Origin: Sporosarcina sp. JAI121
GTDB taxonomy: Bacteria > Bacillota > Bacilli > Bacillales_A > Planococcaceae
Length of the DNA: 64,000 bases
Direction: 5' to 3'
Assembly: GCF_013408665.1 (NCBI RefSeq)
Contig: NZ_JACCCL010000001.1
Coordinates: 1,627,136-1,691,135 of the forward strand
Under the pieces are notes generated by a model that saw only the letters and a list, made by a program, of their open reading frames with translations, searched no databases and was not told the DNA's origin. Made by a program: the position numbers and the translations under genes. Position 1 is the stretch's first letter, and each line of letters opens with the position of its first letter. Shown piece by piece: positions 37,066 to 46,239 of the stretch.

Positions 37066-38055
37066 TTATTCCTTACTAGAATAATAAGTGTTTAAATCAT
37101 TATAATACTTATTTAATGAAGAGGTTGATACTTCAAACCATTCGGCGATCTCTTTTACTGTTATCGTGAGGGGTTCAAAAAAGCCATGTTCCTGACCAAA
37201 TCGTATCGCCCCGGCAGCAATCGCTACATCTTTACGAGCATTCGGCTGTTGCTCCACTAAATAATCTTCTACTATTTCTACAAGCTTTCCTGGTTCTCGA
37301 TCATTTTTCTCTAAAAACTCGATTGCATTAAGGAGTACACCCGATTCAAAGTTGGTAAATTCCCCTCCCTCATAGCCATCTTCACCAAGCAACTTCCAAA
37401 AGACAATTCCGTTTTCTTTTAGAAACGCTGTAATCGAAAGTTCTTTTTCTGAATCATACAGTTTTCGGAACTGACTAAACACTTTTTTATGATCGGTCGG
37501 GAAGAAGATTAAGCTGGAAACAGCCAAATAATGATTATCCTTGGATGTTCCGTCCGGTAAAATAAAACAATAAACGTGAACGCCGATAGGGACAGGCTTT
37601 TCGCTCTCGCGTCGTAAACGAATCGTTTCATCTTCAAAAATACTTTTAACTGACATATAAGCCTCGTCCACAGCTACAACTTCTCCGATGAAAACACGTG
37701 GATCAGACCACGTTTCTAACACTTTCACTACTGATGGACGGATGTTTTTCTTTTGTTGCTTTTTCATGTAATTTTCCCATATTTCCGGTTTATAGTGGAA
37801 AAAGAATTCATCAATGACAATCGCTTCAATCATTTCCTCTATTAAATATCTCTGTAGGGGGTCACTCCATTTTTTAACCAAAGCAAGGTATTCATTTAAG
37901 TCACGTCTTTCAGGATATTCTTCGTAAAAGGATTGCAAAATCCTTTCAAGTTCTTCCGATTGCACTTCTTCTATTATAAATGCCGCTTTCGATTCACAAC
38001 ATTTTTTATATTTCTTTCCACTGCCGCACAAACACGGATCATTACGTCCTACCAT
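37066..38055 (-). CDS. SEC-C zinc-motif protein
   Basis: This 329-residue cytoplasmic protein begins MVGRNDPCLCGSGKKYKKCC, the SEC-C zinc-binding motif (CxCxSGKKYKxCC). The long middle is helical and acidic, and the C-terminus has a short helix-turn-helix-like element (VKEIAEWFEVSTSSLNKYY). ATG at 38055 lies behind AAAAGGACG; codons upstream are unlikely to be translated. SEC-C motifs bind zinc and contact proteins or ribosomes, but the role of this long form is not known. Confidence 0.8.
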   Translation of the reverse strand: MVGRNDPCLCGSGKKYKKCCESKAAFIIEEVQSEELERILQSFYEEYPERRDLNEYLALVKKWSDPLQRYLIEEMIEAIVIDEFFFHYKPEIWENYMKKQQKKNIRPSVVKVLETWSDPRVFIGEVVAVDEAYMSVKSIFEDETIRLRRESEKPVPIGVHVYCFILPDGTSKDNHYLAVSSLIFFPTDHKKVFSQFRKLYDSEKELSITAFLKENGIVFWKLLGEDGYEGGEFTNFESGVLLNAIEFLEKNDREPGKLVEIVEDYLVEQQPNARKDVAIAAGAIRFGQEHGFFEPLTITVKEIAEWFEVSTSSLNKYYNDLNTYYSSKE

Positions 38056-38198
38056 ACAAACACGTCCTTTTAAATAAATAAGAATACATTTAAGTGTAAC
38101 ATGTCCATTCAAGAATAATAAGAGTCTTGTTTTAGTTTAGCATTTTGGACGCTGGCAACTTATCTGTCTATAATGAATTACAAAAGGAGGCGCATGAT

Positions 38199-39815
38199 AT
38201 GAAACGTTTTGCATTTTACAGGATTTTCCGTATCGTTTGGATGTCAGTTAAGTTTTTCGTTCAAGTCAGCCTTTTCCAGCGCCGGTATAAAGGTCGATTT
38301 ACACCTTCAGTTAATGAAAAGTGGGAACGTCTTGTGACGAAACAGGCGAAAGAATATAAACGAATTGCGCTCGACTTAGGCGGATTAATGATTAAAATGG
38401 GTCAATTCTTATCCACTCGTGCAGACATTATGCCACCTTCATTTATTGCGGAATTAGAAGGTTTAACGGATCATGTTAATGCTGTTCCGGTCGAGGAGGC
38501 AATTGGACTTTTGGAGGACGAATGGAATACGGGCTATGAAGACCATTTAATTAATTTATCTGATGGGCCGGTCGCTTCGGCTTCAATCGGGGAAGTTTAC
38601 AAAGCTACCTTAAGGGATGGGACGCCTGTAGCGGTGAAGATTCAGCGTCCAGATATTGAACGTATACTGCGTGTCGATTTTCGTGCAATGAGGATTGTCA
38701 TTTGGCTCATAAAAAGGTTTACTCCGTTCAGTAAGCAAATTGATTTTAGCTTATTATATAAAGAAATGGTTGATACAATTGGCGCCGAGCTTAATTTTTT
38801 GCAGGAGCTAAAAAATGGGCGTAGTTTTTCTGAGCGTTTTGCTGCAATGCCAGGCATTCGTTTTCCTGTCTATTACGATGAATTTTCTACACGGCGGGTC
38901 CTTGTCATGGAATGGATTGAAGGTTCACGAATAACTGACCTTGCATTCTTGGCCGAGAATAAAATCGATCGCCGTGAGTTATCGGAAAGACTATTTCATT
39001 TGTTTTTAGAACAGGTTCTGGAGGGCGGACAATTCCACGCCGATCCTCATGGCGGCAATATTTTAGTTCAACAGGATGGAACGCTTTTCTTAATTGATTT
39101 TGGGATGGTTGTTAACATCACATCCGACGAGGCCCGTTCAATTTTGAATATTGTTGAAGGCATCATTTTCACACAGTCTGATCAAGTACTAGATGGTCTG
39201 GAAGAGTTAAATTTCTTGTTACCCAGTGCGGATCGACGAGTACTTGAAGTTGCAATTGAAAGTGTTGTAACTGCCTATGAATCCAACGACTTGAGCGAGA
39301 TGAATAGCTTTGTTGTCGATCGATTACTTGATGATTTAAAAGAAATTGTCCGTACCCAACCTGTACAGCTACCGGCCGAATTCGCCTTTTTAGGTCGGGC
39401 AGTTTCAATATTTGTCGGCGTGCTTCATGTCTTAGATCCTAATGTCGATTTGCTTGCGATTGGACGCCCCCGCATTATGGAATGGGCAAAGAAACAAACA
39501 ATCGGAAATGGTCCGTTTACAAAGGTAGATGGCAAGCGTATCGCGATAAATGTAATTGGTCCGTTGCGAGCTCTCCCAAAAAAAGTGATATCTTTCCTTG
39601 ATGAACCTACCCGTATGCGTGAATATATTCAAACACGGGATGCAATAAGGAAAATAGAGCGTTCTCGTTTACAAACCCGCATGTTCGCTGGAATCATCAC
39701 AGTGTTATCTCTTATTGTTGTATTTTTCAGCGTCTGGGATGAGCATTTCCCTCTTCTCGCAACATCAGGTTTCTTTTTCATTAGTTCTGCATGGATGTTT
39801 AAACGGATGATATAA
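38199..39815 (+). CDS. ABC1/AarF/UbiB family atypical kinase
   Basis: The 538-residue protein has the UbiB signature KMGQFLSTRADIMP (KxGQ, about residues 66-69), VAVKIQRP with the catalytic-site Lys, HADPHGGNIL and LIDFGMV (metal-binding Asp), and two C-terminal membrane helices. UbiB/COQ8 proteins are ATPases that support quinone biosynthesis or lipid handling at membranes. ATG at 38199 is 8 bp after AGGAGG. The gene is monocistronic; quinone genes are not adjacent. Confidence 0.92.
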   Translation: MKRFAFYRIFRIVWMSVKFFVQVSLFQRRYKGRFTPSVNEKWERLVTKQAKEYKRIALDLGGLMIKMGQFLSTRADIMPPSFIAELEGLTDHVNAVPVEEAIGLLEDEWNTGYEDHLINLSDGPVASASIGEVYKATLRDGTPVAVKIQRPDIERILRVDFRAMRIVIWLIKRFTPFSKQIDFSLLYKEMVDTIGAELNFLQELKNGRSFSERFAAMPGIRFPVYYDEFSTRRVLVMEWIEGSRITDLAFLAENKIDRRELSERLFHLFLEQVLEGGQFHADPHGGNILVQQDGTLFLIDFGMVVNITSDEARSILNIVEGIIFTQSDQVLDGLEELNFLLPSADRRVLEVAIESVVTAYESNDLSEMNSFVVDRLLDDLKEIVRTQPVQLPAEFAFLGRAVSIFVGVLHVLDPNVDLLAIGRPRIMEWAKKQTIGNGPFTKVDGKRIAINVIGPLRALPKKVISFLDEPTRMREYIQTRDAIRKIERSRLQTRMFAGIITVLSLIVVFFSVWDEHFPLLATSGFFFISSAWMFKRMI

Positions 39816-39830
39816 CGGCCAATGAGTCTA

Positions 39831-40055
39831 TCAATAATCCTGATTATCATGACATCTGTGGTTGCAACTTGACAATGCGTGAGTAATTCCTTCAGAATGC
39901 ACCATAAAAAACGACTGTTTGGCATTTTTGCCATTCAGTCGTTTATCCTCTATTTGTCTAGCTAGCATTCGCTGTTCTCTACTTGGTTTTCTACGTGTCA
40001 TCGTTTGCCTGCGATAATCTACTATCCATAACGTCGTACTTTTCGAAGTGATCAT
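39831..40055 (-). CDS. Small basic protein, tandem look-alike 2
   Basis: A 74-codon frame starts at ATG 40055, 6 bp after GGAGAGG. Residues 10-42 are strongly basic and share a pattern with the frame just upstream at 40121-40258: VD, then QR.L..Q.ED.RLNG. A terminator hairpin with TTTTTT (39909-39944) lies inside the 3' part of the frame, so the product may be shorter in practice or the tail may be degenerate. The family is not recognised; the basic REQRMLARQIEDKRL helix suggests nucleic-acid or protein binding. Confidence 0.5.
   Translation of the reverse strand: MITSKSTTLWIVDYRRQTMTRRKPSREQRMLARQIEDKRLNGKNAKQSFFMVHSEGITHALSSCNHRCHDNQDY
39909..39944 (-). terminator. Terminator hairpin in the small-ORF pair
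   Basis: AAACGACTG pairs with CAGTCGTTT, with an inner TGGCA/TGCCA stem, and TTTTTT follows on the minus strand. Confidence 0.75.
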
Positions 40056-40120
40056 TTTAATCCTCTCCTTTGCTTATTGTGCCGTGCCGTTCCCTGCACT
40101 ACCCCAATGAAAAGCAGCTT

Positions 40121-40258
40121 TTAGATCTTTTGCCCGTTTAGTCGGCTATCTTCTTTTTGCAGTGATAGAACCCGCCTTTGCCCGCTTGTCATTCTTTTTG
40201 GCTTCACCCTACTATGATGATCGTCGACAACTGCTTGTAAATTTAAAACATTAATCAT
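40121..40258 (-). CDS. Small basic protein, tandem look-alike 1
   Basis: A 45-residue frame from ATG 40258, preceded by a near-perfect GGAGGTGAT site, ends at TAA 40121. Its C-terminal half (VKPKRMTSGQRRVLSLQKED then SRLNGQKI) resembles the frame at 39831-40055 in spacing and residues. The two look like a duplicated small gene, separated by 65 bp and probably co-transcribed. I cannot name the family. Confidence 0.5.
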   Translation of the reverse strand: MINVLNLQAVVDDHHSRVKPKRMTSGQRRVLSLQKEDSRLNGQKI

Positions 40259-40441
40259 ACATATCACCTCCATTTCTAACTCGCTCACTAGCGTATGTTA
40301 TAAAAACGGAGAGGATACACCAAACTAATATGTTGCACTCTTCAGAAAATAGCAATTACTACACAAAGCGATTTCTTCATGATTTCCTTTATAGTCCTTC
40401 GAGAAACATTATAAACAATTATCTTGTAGAGGCAACCATCG

Positions 40442-41200
40442 TCAATTAAGAATCTTTACTTTAACCTTTTTGACTCCCCATGCCATTGCACCATCATAAG
40501 TAGGAATGAAAACGTCAATTTTCTTCCCTTTAATAGCCCCTCCCGTATCGCCTGCAATTGCTTCTCCATAGCCTTCCACCCAAACTTTTACACCGAGCGG
40601 AATAATTTTCGGATCAACTGCAATTACTTTCTGATTCGGATACGTACGTAGGTCGATACCGTAAGCGGTAGTCCCTGAACAGCCTTTACAGTATGCTGTA
40701 TATGCAGTTGCTGTAACAAGCAGTTCTTTCCCATCTCCTACAGCCGGGGCTGATGGTGTTAGTGTGGATACGGCGGGAATCTTTTCTGACTCAGTCAAAA
40801 CGGTTCGGGAATCACCTGCATTTCCGCCGACAATTAATACATCTCCAGGGTGAATCAAATTTCCTGCCAATTTGTTCCAACTCGCGAGAGAATCTAATGA
40901 AACATCATGATCTAATGAAATCCGAAACAAATTATCTCCATTGACAACTGTATATCTTTCCTGCTCCGCCTCTGACAATAATTCCACGGGCATAGAGTCT
41001 ATGGGATCTGAAACATCCTGAAGTGGTACATTACGTTCCTCTGATTCATCCAATAGTGTATTTGCTTCAATAGAAAGATACTGTACATACGAGAATCTTT
41101 CACCAATTTCTACAGAATGGGAAAGGATTGTTGCATATGTTACTGTATAAGTTGAAAATGAGAAAATTGTTGCTAACAGAAAGACTTTTAGTTTCAACAA
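40442..41200 (-). CDS. Secreted LysM and 3D-domain cell-wall protein
   Basis: The 252-residue protein has an N-terminal signal peptide (LKLKVFLLATIFSFSTYTVTYA region), one LysM domain (YTVVNGDNLFRISLDHDVSL through LIHPGDVLIVGG, middle of the protein) and a C-terminal 3D domain (ATAYTAYCKGCSGTTAYG, VIAVDPKIIPLGVKVWVEG, AGDTGGAIKGKKIDVF with its Asp residues). It resembles YocH/Rpf-like wall hydrolases that bind peptidoglycan. TTG at 41200, 7 bp after GGAGG, is the start (TTG 41197 is adjacent). Confidence 0.88.
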   Translation of the reverse strand: MLKLKVFLLATIFSFSTYTVTYATILSHSVEIGERFSYVQYLSIEANTLLDESEERNVPLQDVSDPIDSMPVELLSEAEQERYTVVNGDNLFRISLDHDVSLDSLASWNKLAGNLIHPGDVLIVGGNAGDSRTVLTESEKIPAVSTLTPSAPAVGDGKELLVTATAYTAYCKGCSGTTAYGIDLRTYPNQKVIAVDPKIIPLGVKVWVEGYGEAIAGDTGGAIKGKKIDVFIPTYDGAMAWGVKKVKVKILN

Positions 41201-41355
41201 TATGATTCCTCCTTCATACCAATTATTTGTTTCCAACAAGTATTGCCCCGAAACTAGGAAAAACAAACATTCAAATACAATAAAAAGAAATCAAGTTTTA
41301 ATACAATAAAAATTCTATTTTAACAATAACGATGACAAATTAACTTAATCGATTG

Positions 41356-41396
41356 AAAAAAAAAAAAAAAAAATCAGCCATGCAAATGGCTGATTT
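41356..41396 (-). terminator. Terminator with an 18-A tract
   Basis: AAATCAGCCA pairs with TGGCTGATTT and is flanked by 18 consecutive A on the plus strand, that is 18 U in the minus-strand transcript of the HAD phosphatase gene. Confidence 0.85.
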
Positions 41397-41487
41397 TCTA
41401 GTCTTACGATATACAATGGTCTAATATCTCTTGGATAACCGAAAACTGCAAGCGATTTTCGATAAAAATACCCAATTAGAAATAGTG

Positions 41488-42258
41488 CTAGGATAGTAAC
41501 CCCACCATTTCCAATCCATGTGCAATGCCATCTTCACTAACATCTTTCGTAATATATCTTGCCGCATTTTTAACTATCTCAGGCGCATTTCCCATCGCTA
41601 CACCATGTCCGACATATTGCAGCATTTCAATATCGTTTAAATTATCACCAAAAGCATAGACTTGTTCTTTCCTGAAACCTTTCTTTTCGATAAATTTCTC
41701 AATTCCCTTCGCTTTGGAACCACCAAGAGGCAGAACATCCATCGAATATTCATGCCATCGGATAAAATTCAAGTTTCCTAAATTGTTACGGTAAAAAGAT
41801 TCTTCATGTTCCTTACAATAAAGCAATGTTTGATAGATTTCTGTGTCGTTATAGTAATTAGCGTTCATTTCTATTTGGGCAGTATCAATATTAAGGGAAG
41901 TAAGGGATTCCTCTATCTCAGAATGATAACCGATATTGGATTTCATAAATTCATCACCCATATATACAAGCGGATGGGCATTTGTAATGGAATAATCCGA
42001 TAAATGCATTAACAATTCTTTATCAATCGGGTTTTTATAAATGATTTCATTTTCAATTTCAACGTACTGACCATTAAAACATACAAAGGAATCAATTTCC
42101 AATTCCTCTCTTATATCCTTAATGAAATAGGGAGCACGCCCTGTAGCAATGGCTACTTCATGTCCAGCTTCTTTTAAAGATCTAATGGCTTCCTTCGCAG
42201 ATATGGGCAATTTTTTGTCATGATCGAGAAGTGTTCCGTCAATATCAAACATTATCAT
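41488..42258 (-). CDS. Cof-type HAD-IIB family phosphatase
   Basis: The 256-residue hydrolase has motif I MFDIDGTLLDHD (nucleophile Asp at about residue 5), motif II AIATGRAP, and motif III/IV LGGSKAKGIEKF with FGDNLNDIEML. This is the Cof/YidA sugar-phosphate and nucleotide phosphatase group. The start is odd: the well-placed ATG after GGAGG opens only MTKK before a stop, and the gene frame begins at ATG 42258 a few bases later. A one-base loss near the start or translational coupling is possible. Confidence 0.87.
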   Translation of the reverse strand: MIMFDIDGTLLDHDKKLPISAKEAIRSLKEAGHEVAIATGRAPYFIKDIREELEIDSFVCFNGQYVEIENEIIYKNPIDKELLMHLSDYSITNAHPLVYMGDEFMKSNIGYHSEIEESLTSLNIDTAQIEMNANYYNDTEIYQTLLYCKEHEESFYRNNLGNLNFIRWHEYSMDVLPLGGSKAKGIEKFIEKKGFRKEQVYAFGDNLNDIEMLQYVGHGVAMGNAPEIVKNAARYITKDVSEDGIAHGLEMVGLLS

Positions 42259-42321
42259 TTTTTAGTCATTTCATTTCCTCCATTACAGAAAAAAATCATT
42301 TTTTGTATCAATTTCATAAAT

Positions 42322-42361
42322 GCGACATTCCAGAACGATTAAACAAGTTCCGGGATGTCGC
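42322..42361 (-). terminator. Terminator-like hairpin after ptsI
   Basis: GCGACATTCCAGAAC pairs with GTTCCGGGATGTCGC about 40 bp after the ptsI stop; the U tract is poor. Confidence 0.6.
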
Positions 42362-42403
42362 TTTACTTTGTTCAAGCTTTTTTACTTACTATGACATTAT
42401 AAT

Positions 42404-44118
42404 TTAAACGGTACAGCTAACCCTGACAGCTTGGGCAACTTCGTCAGCAGTCGCCATCTGTAATGCTTCATTCGCAAGTAGTGCCATCTCATTCTTCGTC
42501 AATTGTTTAATTTGTGCACGGGCCCTTAAAATCGATGTGGCGCTCATCGAGAATTCATCTAGTCCTAAACCTAGCAATAACGGAATAGCTATTTCATCCC
42601 CAGCCATCTCCCCACACATTCCTGTCCACTTTCCTTCATTATGTGCAGCGTCAATGACCATCTTGACTAAACGAAGAATTGAAGGATTATAGGGTTGATA
42701 TAAATACGAAACGCGTTCATTCATGCGATCGGCTGCCATCGTATATTGGATTAAATCGTTTGTTCCGATACTAAAGAAATCCACTTCCTTCGCAAATTGA
42801 TCCGCAAGAATTGCAGTGGACGGAATTTCCACCATGATACCGACTTCAATATTATCCGCAACATTCACATTGTTAGTTAGGAGTGCTTGTTTCTCTTCCT
42901 CTAAAATTACTTTTGCCTGTCGGAATTCATCTAAAGTAGCAATCATCGGGAACATAATCTTCAAATTTCCAAATGAACTAGCTCTTAAAAGTGCCCTTAG
43001 TTGCGTTCGGAAGATATCCTGCTCTTCTAAACATAAACGGATAGCACGAAAACCTAAAAATGGATTCATTTCTTTAGGGAGATTTAAATAAGGGAGTTCT
43101 TTATCCCCACCAATATCAAGGGTCCGCACAACTACTGGCTTATCTGCCATTCCTTGAAGAACCTCTTTATACGCCTCAAACTGCTCTTCTTCGGTTGGAA
43201 GTTGGTTTCTACCCATATACAGAAACTCGGTTCTGTATAGACCAATTCCCTCCCCCCATTATTGAGGACTCCTTCTAAGTCTTCCGGAGTGCCGATATTA
43301 GCAGCTAACTCAACATGATGTCCATCTGCTGAAATTGTTTTTTCATTAACAAGCTTTGCCCATTCCGCCTTTTGCTGCTCATACTTTACTTGTTCTTTTT
43401 CATATGCTGCAATGACTTCTGAAGTAGGGTTAATATGTACTGTTCCTTTAAATCCGTCAACAATGACGATGTCACCATCCTGGATAAGCTCTGTCGCTTC
43501 CTTCGTTCCCACAACTGCAGGAATCTCTAGTGTGCGGGCCATAATCGCGGAGTGAGACGTTTTCCCACCAATATTAGTTGTAAAACCTTTTACAAATTTA
43601 CGATTTAATTGAGCTGTGTCTGATGGAGTTAAATCCTCGGCGATGATAACTACTTCTTCAGCAATCATTCCCGGGTTCACAATTTCAACATTCAACAAGT
43701 GGGACAGCAAGCGTTTCGTAACATCACGAATGTCTGAAGCCCGTTCCCTCATATATTCATTATCCATTTGCTCGAACATGGTAATAAACATATCTGTCGT
43801 TTCTTTGAGCGCATATTCAGCATTCACATGATCTGTCTTAATTTTATCTTCAATTGATGAAATCAACTCAGGATCAATTAAAACTAATACATGAGCGTTA
43901 AAAATAGCTGCCTCATCTGCACCAAGTTCCTTTTCGGCAATATCACGAATCGACTCCAATTCACTCTTTGAAACGGCGATAGCAGACTGAAAACGTTCGA
44001 TTTCTATCGGAATATCTTCAATAGTTTTTTTACTGAAATATAAATCCGGCTCAACAAAACGGTACGCTTTCGCTATGGCAATTCCGTTTGATGCAGAAAT
44101 TCCATGTAGTATATTCAT
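42404..44118 (-). pseudogene. ptsI: PTS enzyme I gene split by a single-base frameshift
   Basis: Enzyme I transfers phosphate from PEP to HPr. The N-terminal part (44118 to about 43258) has the GGKTSHSAIMAR phosphohistidine motif and runs to [14 protein letters not shown]. The C-terminal part resumes in another frame with [18 protein letters not shown] and has the PEP-binding segments through [11 protein letters not shown]. Joining them needs one extra G in the G6-A-G3 tract (complement of 43248-43257), which restores [10 protein letters not shown] and a normal length of 571 residues. The ATG overlaps the ptsH stop (TAATG). It is a real loss, slippage-controlled, or a sequencing error. Confidence 0.93.
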
Positions 44119-44384
44119 TAATTAGTCAGTCCTCCGTCTTTTAACGCTTCTTCAAGCCCGTTAAGTGCATCTTGTTCGTCTATTCCTGTCGCTGTAATTT
44201 TAATTTCTTCATCCAGTCCGATACCTAGAGACATTACACCCAAAATCGATTTTAAATTGACTTTTTTATTGTTATGAACCAAACTTATATCGGATTTAAA
44301 TTTGTTTGCTGTGCTCACTAATACTGATGCGGGGCGTGCATGTATCCCTTGCGCATCTGTTACTGTAAATTGTTTTTCAACCAT
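44118..44384 (-). CDS. ptsH: Phosphocarrier protein HPr
   Basis: HPr accepts phosphate from enzyme I at His15 and passes it to sugar-specific EIIA domains. The 88 residues contain GIHARPAS with the active His and NLKSILGVMSLG with the regulatory Ser46 site phosphorylated by HPr kinase in Firmicutes, making it a co-effector of CcpA. ATG at 44384 has GGAGG about 12 bp upstream. The stop overlaps the start of ptsI. A TATAAT box lies at about 44487-44492 on the minus strand but its -35 partner is weak. Confidence 0.96.
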   Translation of the reverse strand: MVEKQFTVTDAQGIHARPASVLVSTANKFKSDISLVHNNKKVNLKSILGVMSLGIGLDEEIKITATGIDEQDALNGLEEALKDGGLTN

Positions 44385-44552
44385 ATTAATCAAACACCTC
44401 CATAAAAATGATTGATATAATTGTAGATAATGTCCCATCATTTTAGACAAATTAGTAACGCCAATTAATTAAACGTTCATAATAATTATATCACATATGA
44501 CTTCCTTGAAAAAAGCATACCACTTAACAGGCCCAGTTTTGAAATACGAAAT

Positions 44553-45491
44553 CTATTTCTTTAAAAAATCAATCATCCCCATTGCACTTACTTGCATATC
44601 TACTTCAATTAAAAAATACACTTCATGATCGTCAGGTATTCCCGACTTTCTTAAATATTCCCTTACCCTATTGAACAACCGCTGTGCAAGTACATCGTGA
44701 CCTTTTTGTTCGGCAACAACGTTTTCCGCTTCTTTCATAAATGCGTCAAGCCATTCAGATACTTGCTGCAGTGCCTTATGCGGAGCATCTGTCATTCCGT
44801 AATGGCCAAAGTAAATCGCATGTAGATTCATCTCACTCATGCGGTCAATCGCTCTTCTCATTGCATCTGGATCAAATTGATTCGGTGAGGTGGATGGCAA
44901 AAACAAATTAACATCATCACGTATTAATTGCTCATAACGGATTCCAACTGTGTCGCCAGAAAAAATACCGTTGCTGATCGGGTCAAAAATACTAAAATGA
45001 TGTTTAGCATGTCCAGGTGTATCCAAAAACTTCAAGGTACATGTCCTGCCAATTTCCAAGGTATCTCCCTCATCTTTAACGAGCAGGCGATCTGCAGGTA
45101 TCGATATAATGGGCTCAAACAATTTCGAAAATCTCTCTCCGTAAACCAATTTGGCACCGGCAACTAATCTTTCGGGATTCGCCAAGTGCCTTGCTCCTCT
45201 GGGATGAACAACAACAGTAGCATTCGGGCAATCTTGAATCAGTAATCCTGCTCCTCCGGAATGATCCAGGTGGACATGTGTCACAATTATATATTTCACT
45301 TGATCCAGCGAAAACCCTAACGCTTCCAATCCTATTTTCACATGCTTCACTGAAGGACTTGGACCAGGATCTATAATTGTCAATTCTTCTTCATTGATGA
45401 CATACGTTCCCGTTCGCTCAGCCACACCCAAATCAAATCCGTCAATCAAATGGATTCTTTCGTTCAATTGGATAGGATATTTTTTATGCAT
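44553..45491 (-). CDS. MBL-fold metallo-hydrolase
   Basis: The 312-residue protein has the metal motif THVHLDHSGG (about residues 73-82), further ligands at DTPGHAKHH and FSGDTVG, and a helical C-terminal region. It belongs to the glyoxalase II/flavo-diiron-like branch of the metallo-beta-lactamase superfamily, often annotated simply as MBL-fold hydrolase. ATG at 45491 follows AAAGGAGG. The gene is separate from ptsHI and the substrate is unknown. Confidence 0.87.
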   Translation of the reverse strand: MHKKYPIQLNERIHLIDGFDLGVAERTGTYVINEEELTIIDPGPSPSVKHVKIGLEALGFSLDQVKYIIVTHVHLDHSGGAGLLIQDCPNATVVVHPRGARHLANPERLVAGAKLVYGERFSKLFEPIISIPADRLLVKDEGDTLEIGRTCTLKFLDTPGHAKHHFSIFDPISNGIFSGDTVGIRYEQLIRDDVNLFLPSTSPNQFDPDAMRRAIDRMSEMNLHAIYFGHYGMTDAPHKALQQVSEWLDAFMKEAENVVAEQKGHDVLAQRLFNRVREYLRKSGIPDDHEVYFLIEVDMQVSAMGMIDFLKK

Positions 45492-45712
45492 GATGGAATC
45501 CTCCTTTAATAGCGATACCAATTACATGAATTCTGATATTATTCAGTAACCTTCTAGTAATCTTATCAGTTCCGCTATGCATTTCCAATGGAATAGTCGG
45601 ATGGATTGGAAGTTTCCTTGAAACATAGTTAGCCCCTGTAATGCCTTATGTTCCTAAATTGCACGTCTTACATATACTAGTTCGAAACAATATAATAAGG
45701 AGGCGCTCAATT

Positions 45713-46072
45713 TTGTCAGAACAAAATTTTTCCGACACGCACAACCCAGATAACTCAGATCTTCCCAACGGACAGCCGCATTTCCCCAAAAGCCAAGATC
45801 ACTCTCAAGATACCAGAAGAGCTAATGCACCTTCTCATCAACCACCATCTACCGTCCCGCAACTAAAGAAAGCTCTGCTAACCGTAGATCCAGGTGCGTT
45901 ACGCGGATGCTTATACCGCGACACCTATATCAAACTCACCAACCGTACTTCATTTTGGTTTCATCCAACATACATCGACTATGTTGCGACGTCAGGATAT
46001 AAATGGAACGGCTATGCATGGATTCCGTGGGGAACGGATTTGGATAGAATCGTATCTTTTCAATGCACATAG
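45713..46072 (+). CDS. Conserved hypothetical protein of Bacillales
   Basis: The 119-residue protein has a disordered, Pro/Asn/His-rich first half (about residues 5-60) and a compact aromatic C-terminal domain (RGCLYRDTYIKLTNRTSFWF..YIDYVATSGYKWNGYAWIPW, split around residue 85) ending DRIVSFQC. Similar aromatic C-terminal modules occur in unnamed proteins of Bacillaceae. TTG at 45713 after AAGGAGGCG is the start. The function is unknown, with no signal peptide or membrane segment. Confidence 0.65.
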   Translation: MSEQNFSDTHNPDNSDLPNGQPHFPKSQDHSQDTRRANAPSHQPPSTVPQLKKALLTVDPGALRGCLYRDTYIKLTNRTSFWFHPTYIDYVATSGYKWNGYAWIPWGTDLDRIVSFQCT

Positions 46073-46094
46073 GATTCACTTGCTAATATAAAAG

Positions 46095-46153
46095 GACCAG
46101 TTTCCCACTAAACGCGATACGACAATCCTTCGCGTTCAATTGAGGAACTGGTC
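46095..46153. terminator. Large hairpin after the hypothetical gene
   Basis: GACCAGTTTCC pairs with GGAACTGGTC, enclosing AACGCG/CGCGTT. It is placed between convergent genes and probably a terminator, though the U tract is poor. Confidence 0.6.
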
Positions 46154-46239
46154 GATTTAATTGTACTTAATAAAAATCGCTTAGATAAGCATGAAAAATT
46201 CCAGTTTACATATATTTCTATCGGATATTGGAACTCTTA

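Noticed and set aside
41356-41373. A18 homopolymer as a phase-variable contingency locus
   Set aside because: It is outside coding sequence and is simply the U tract of a terminator stem.
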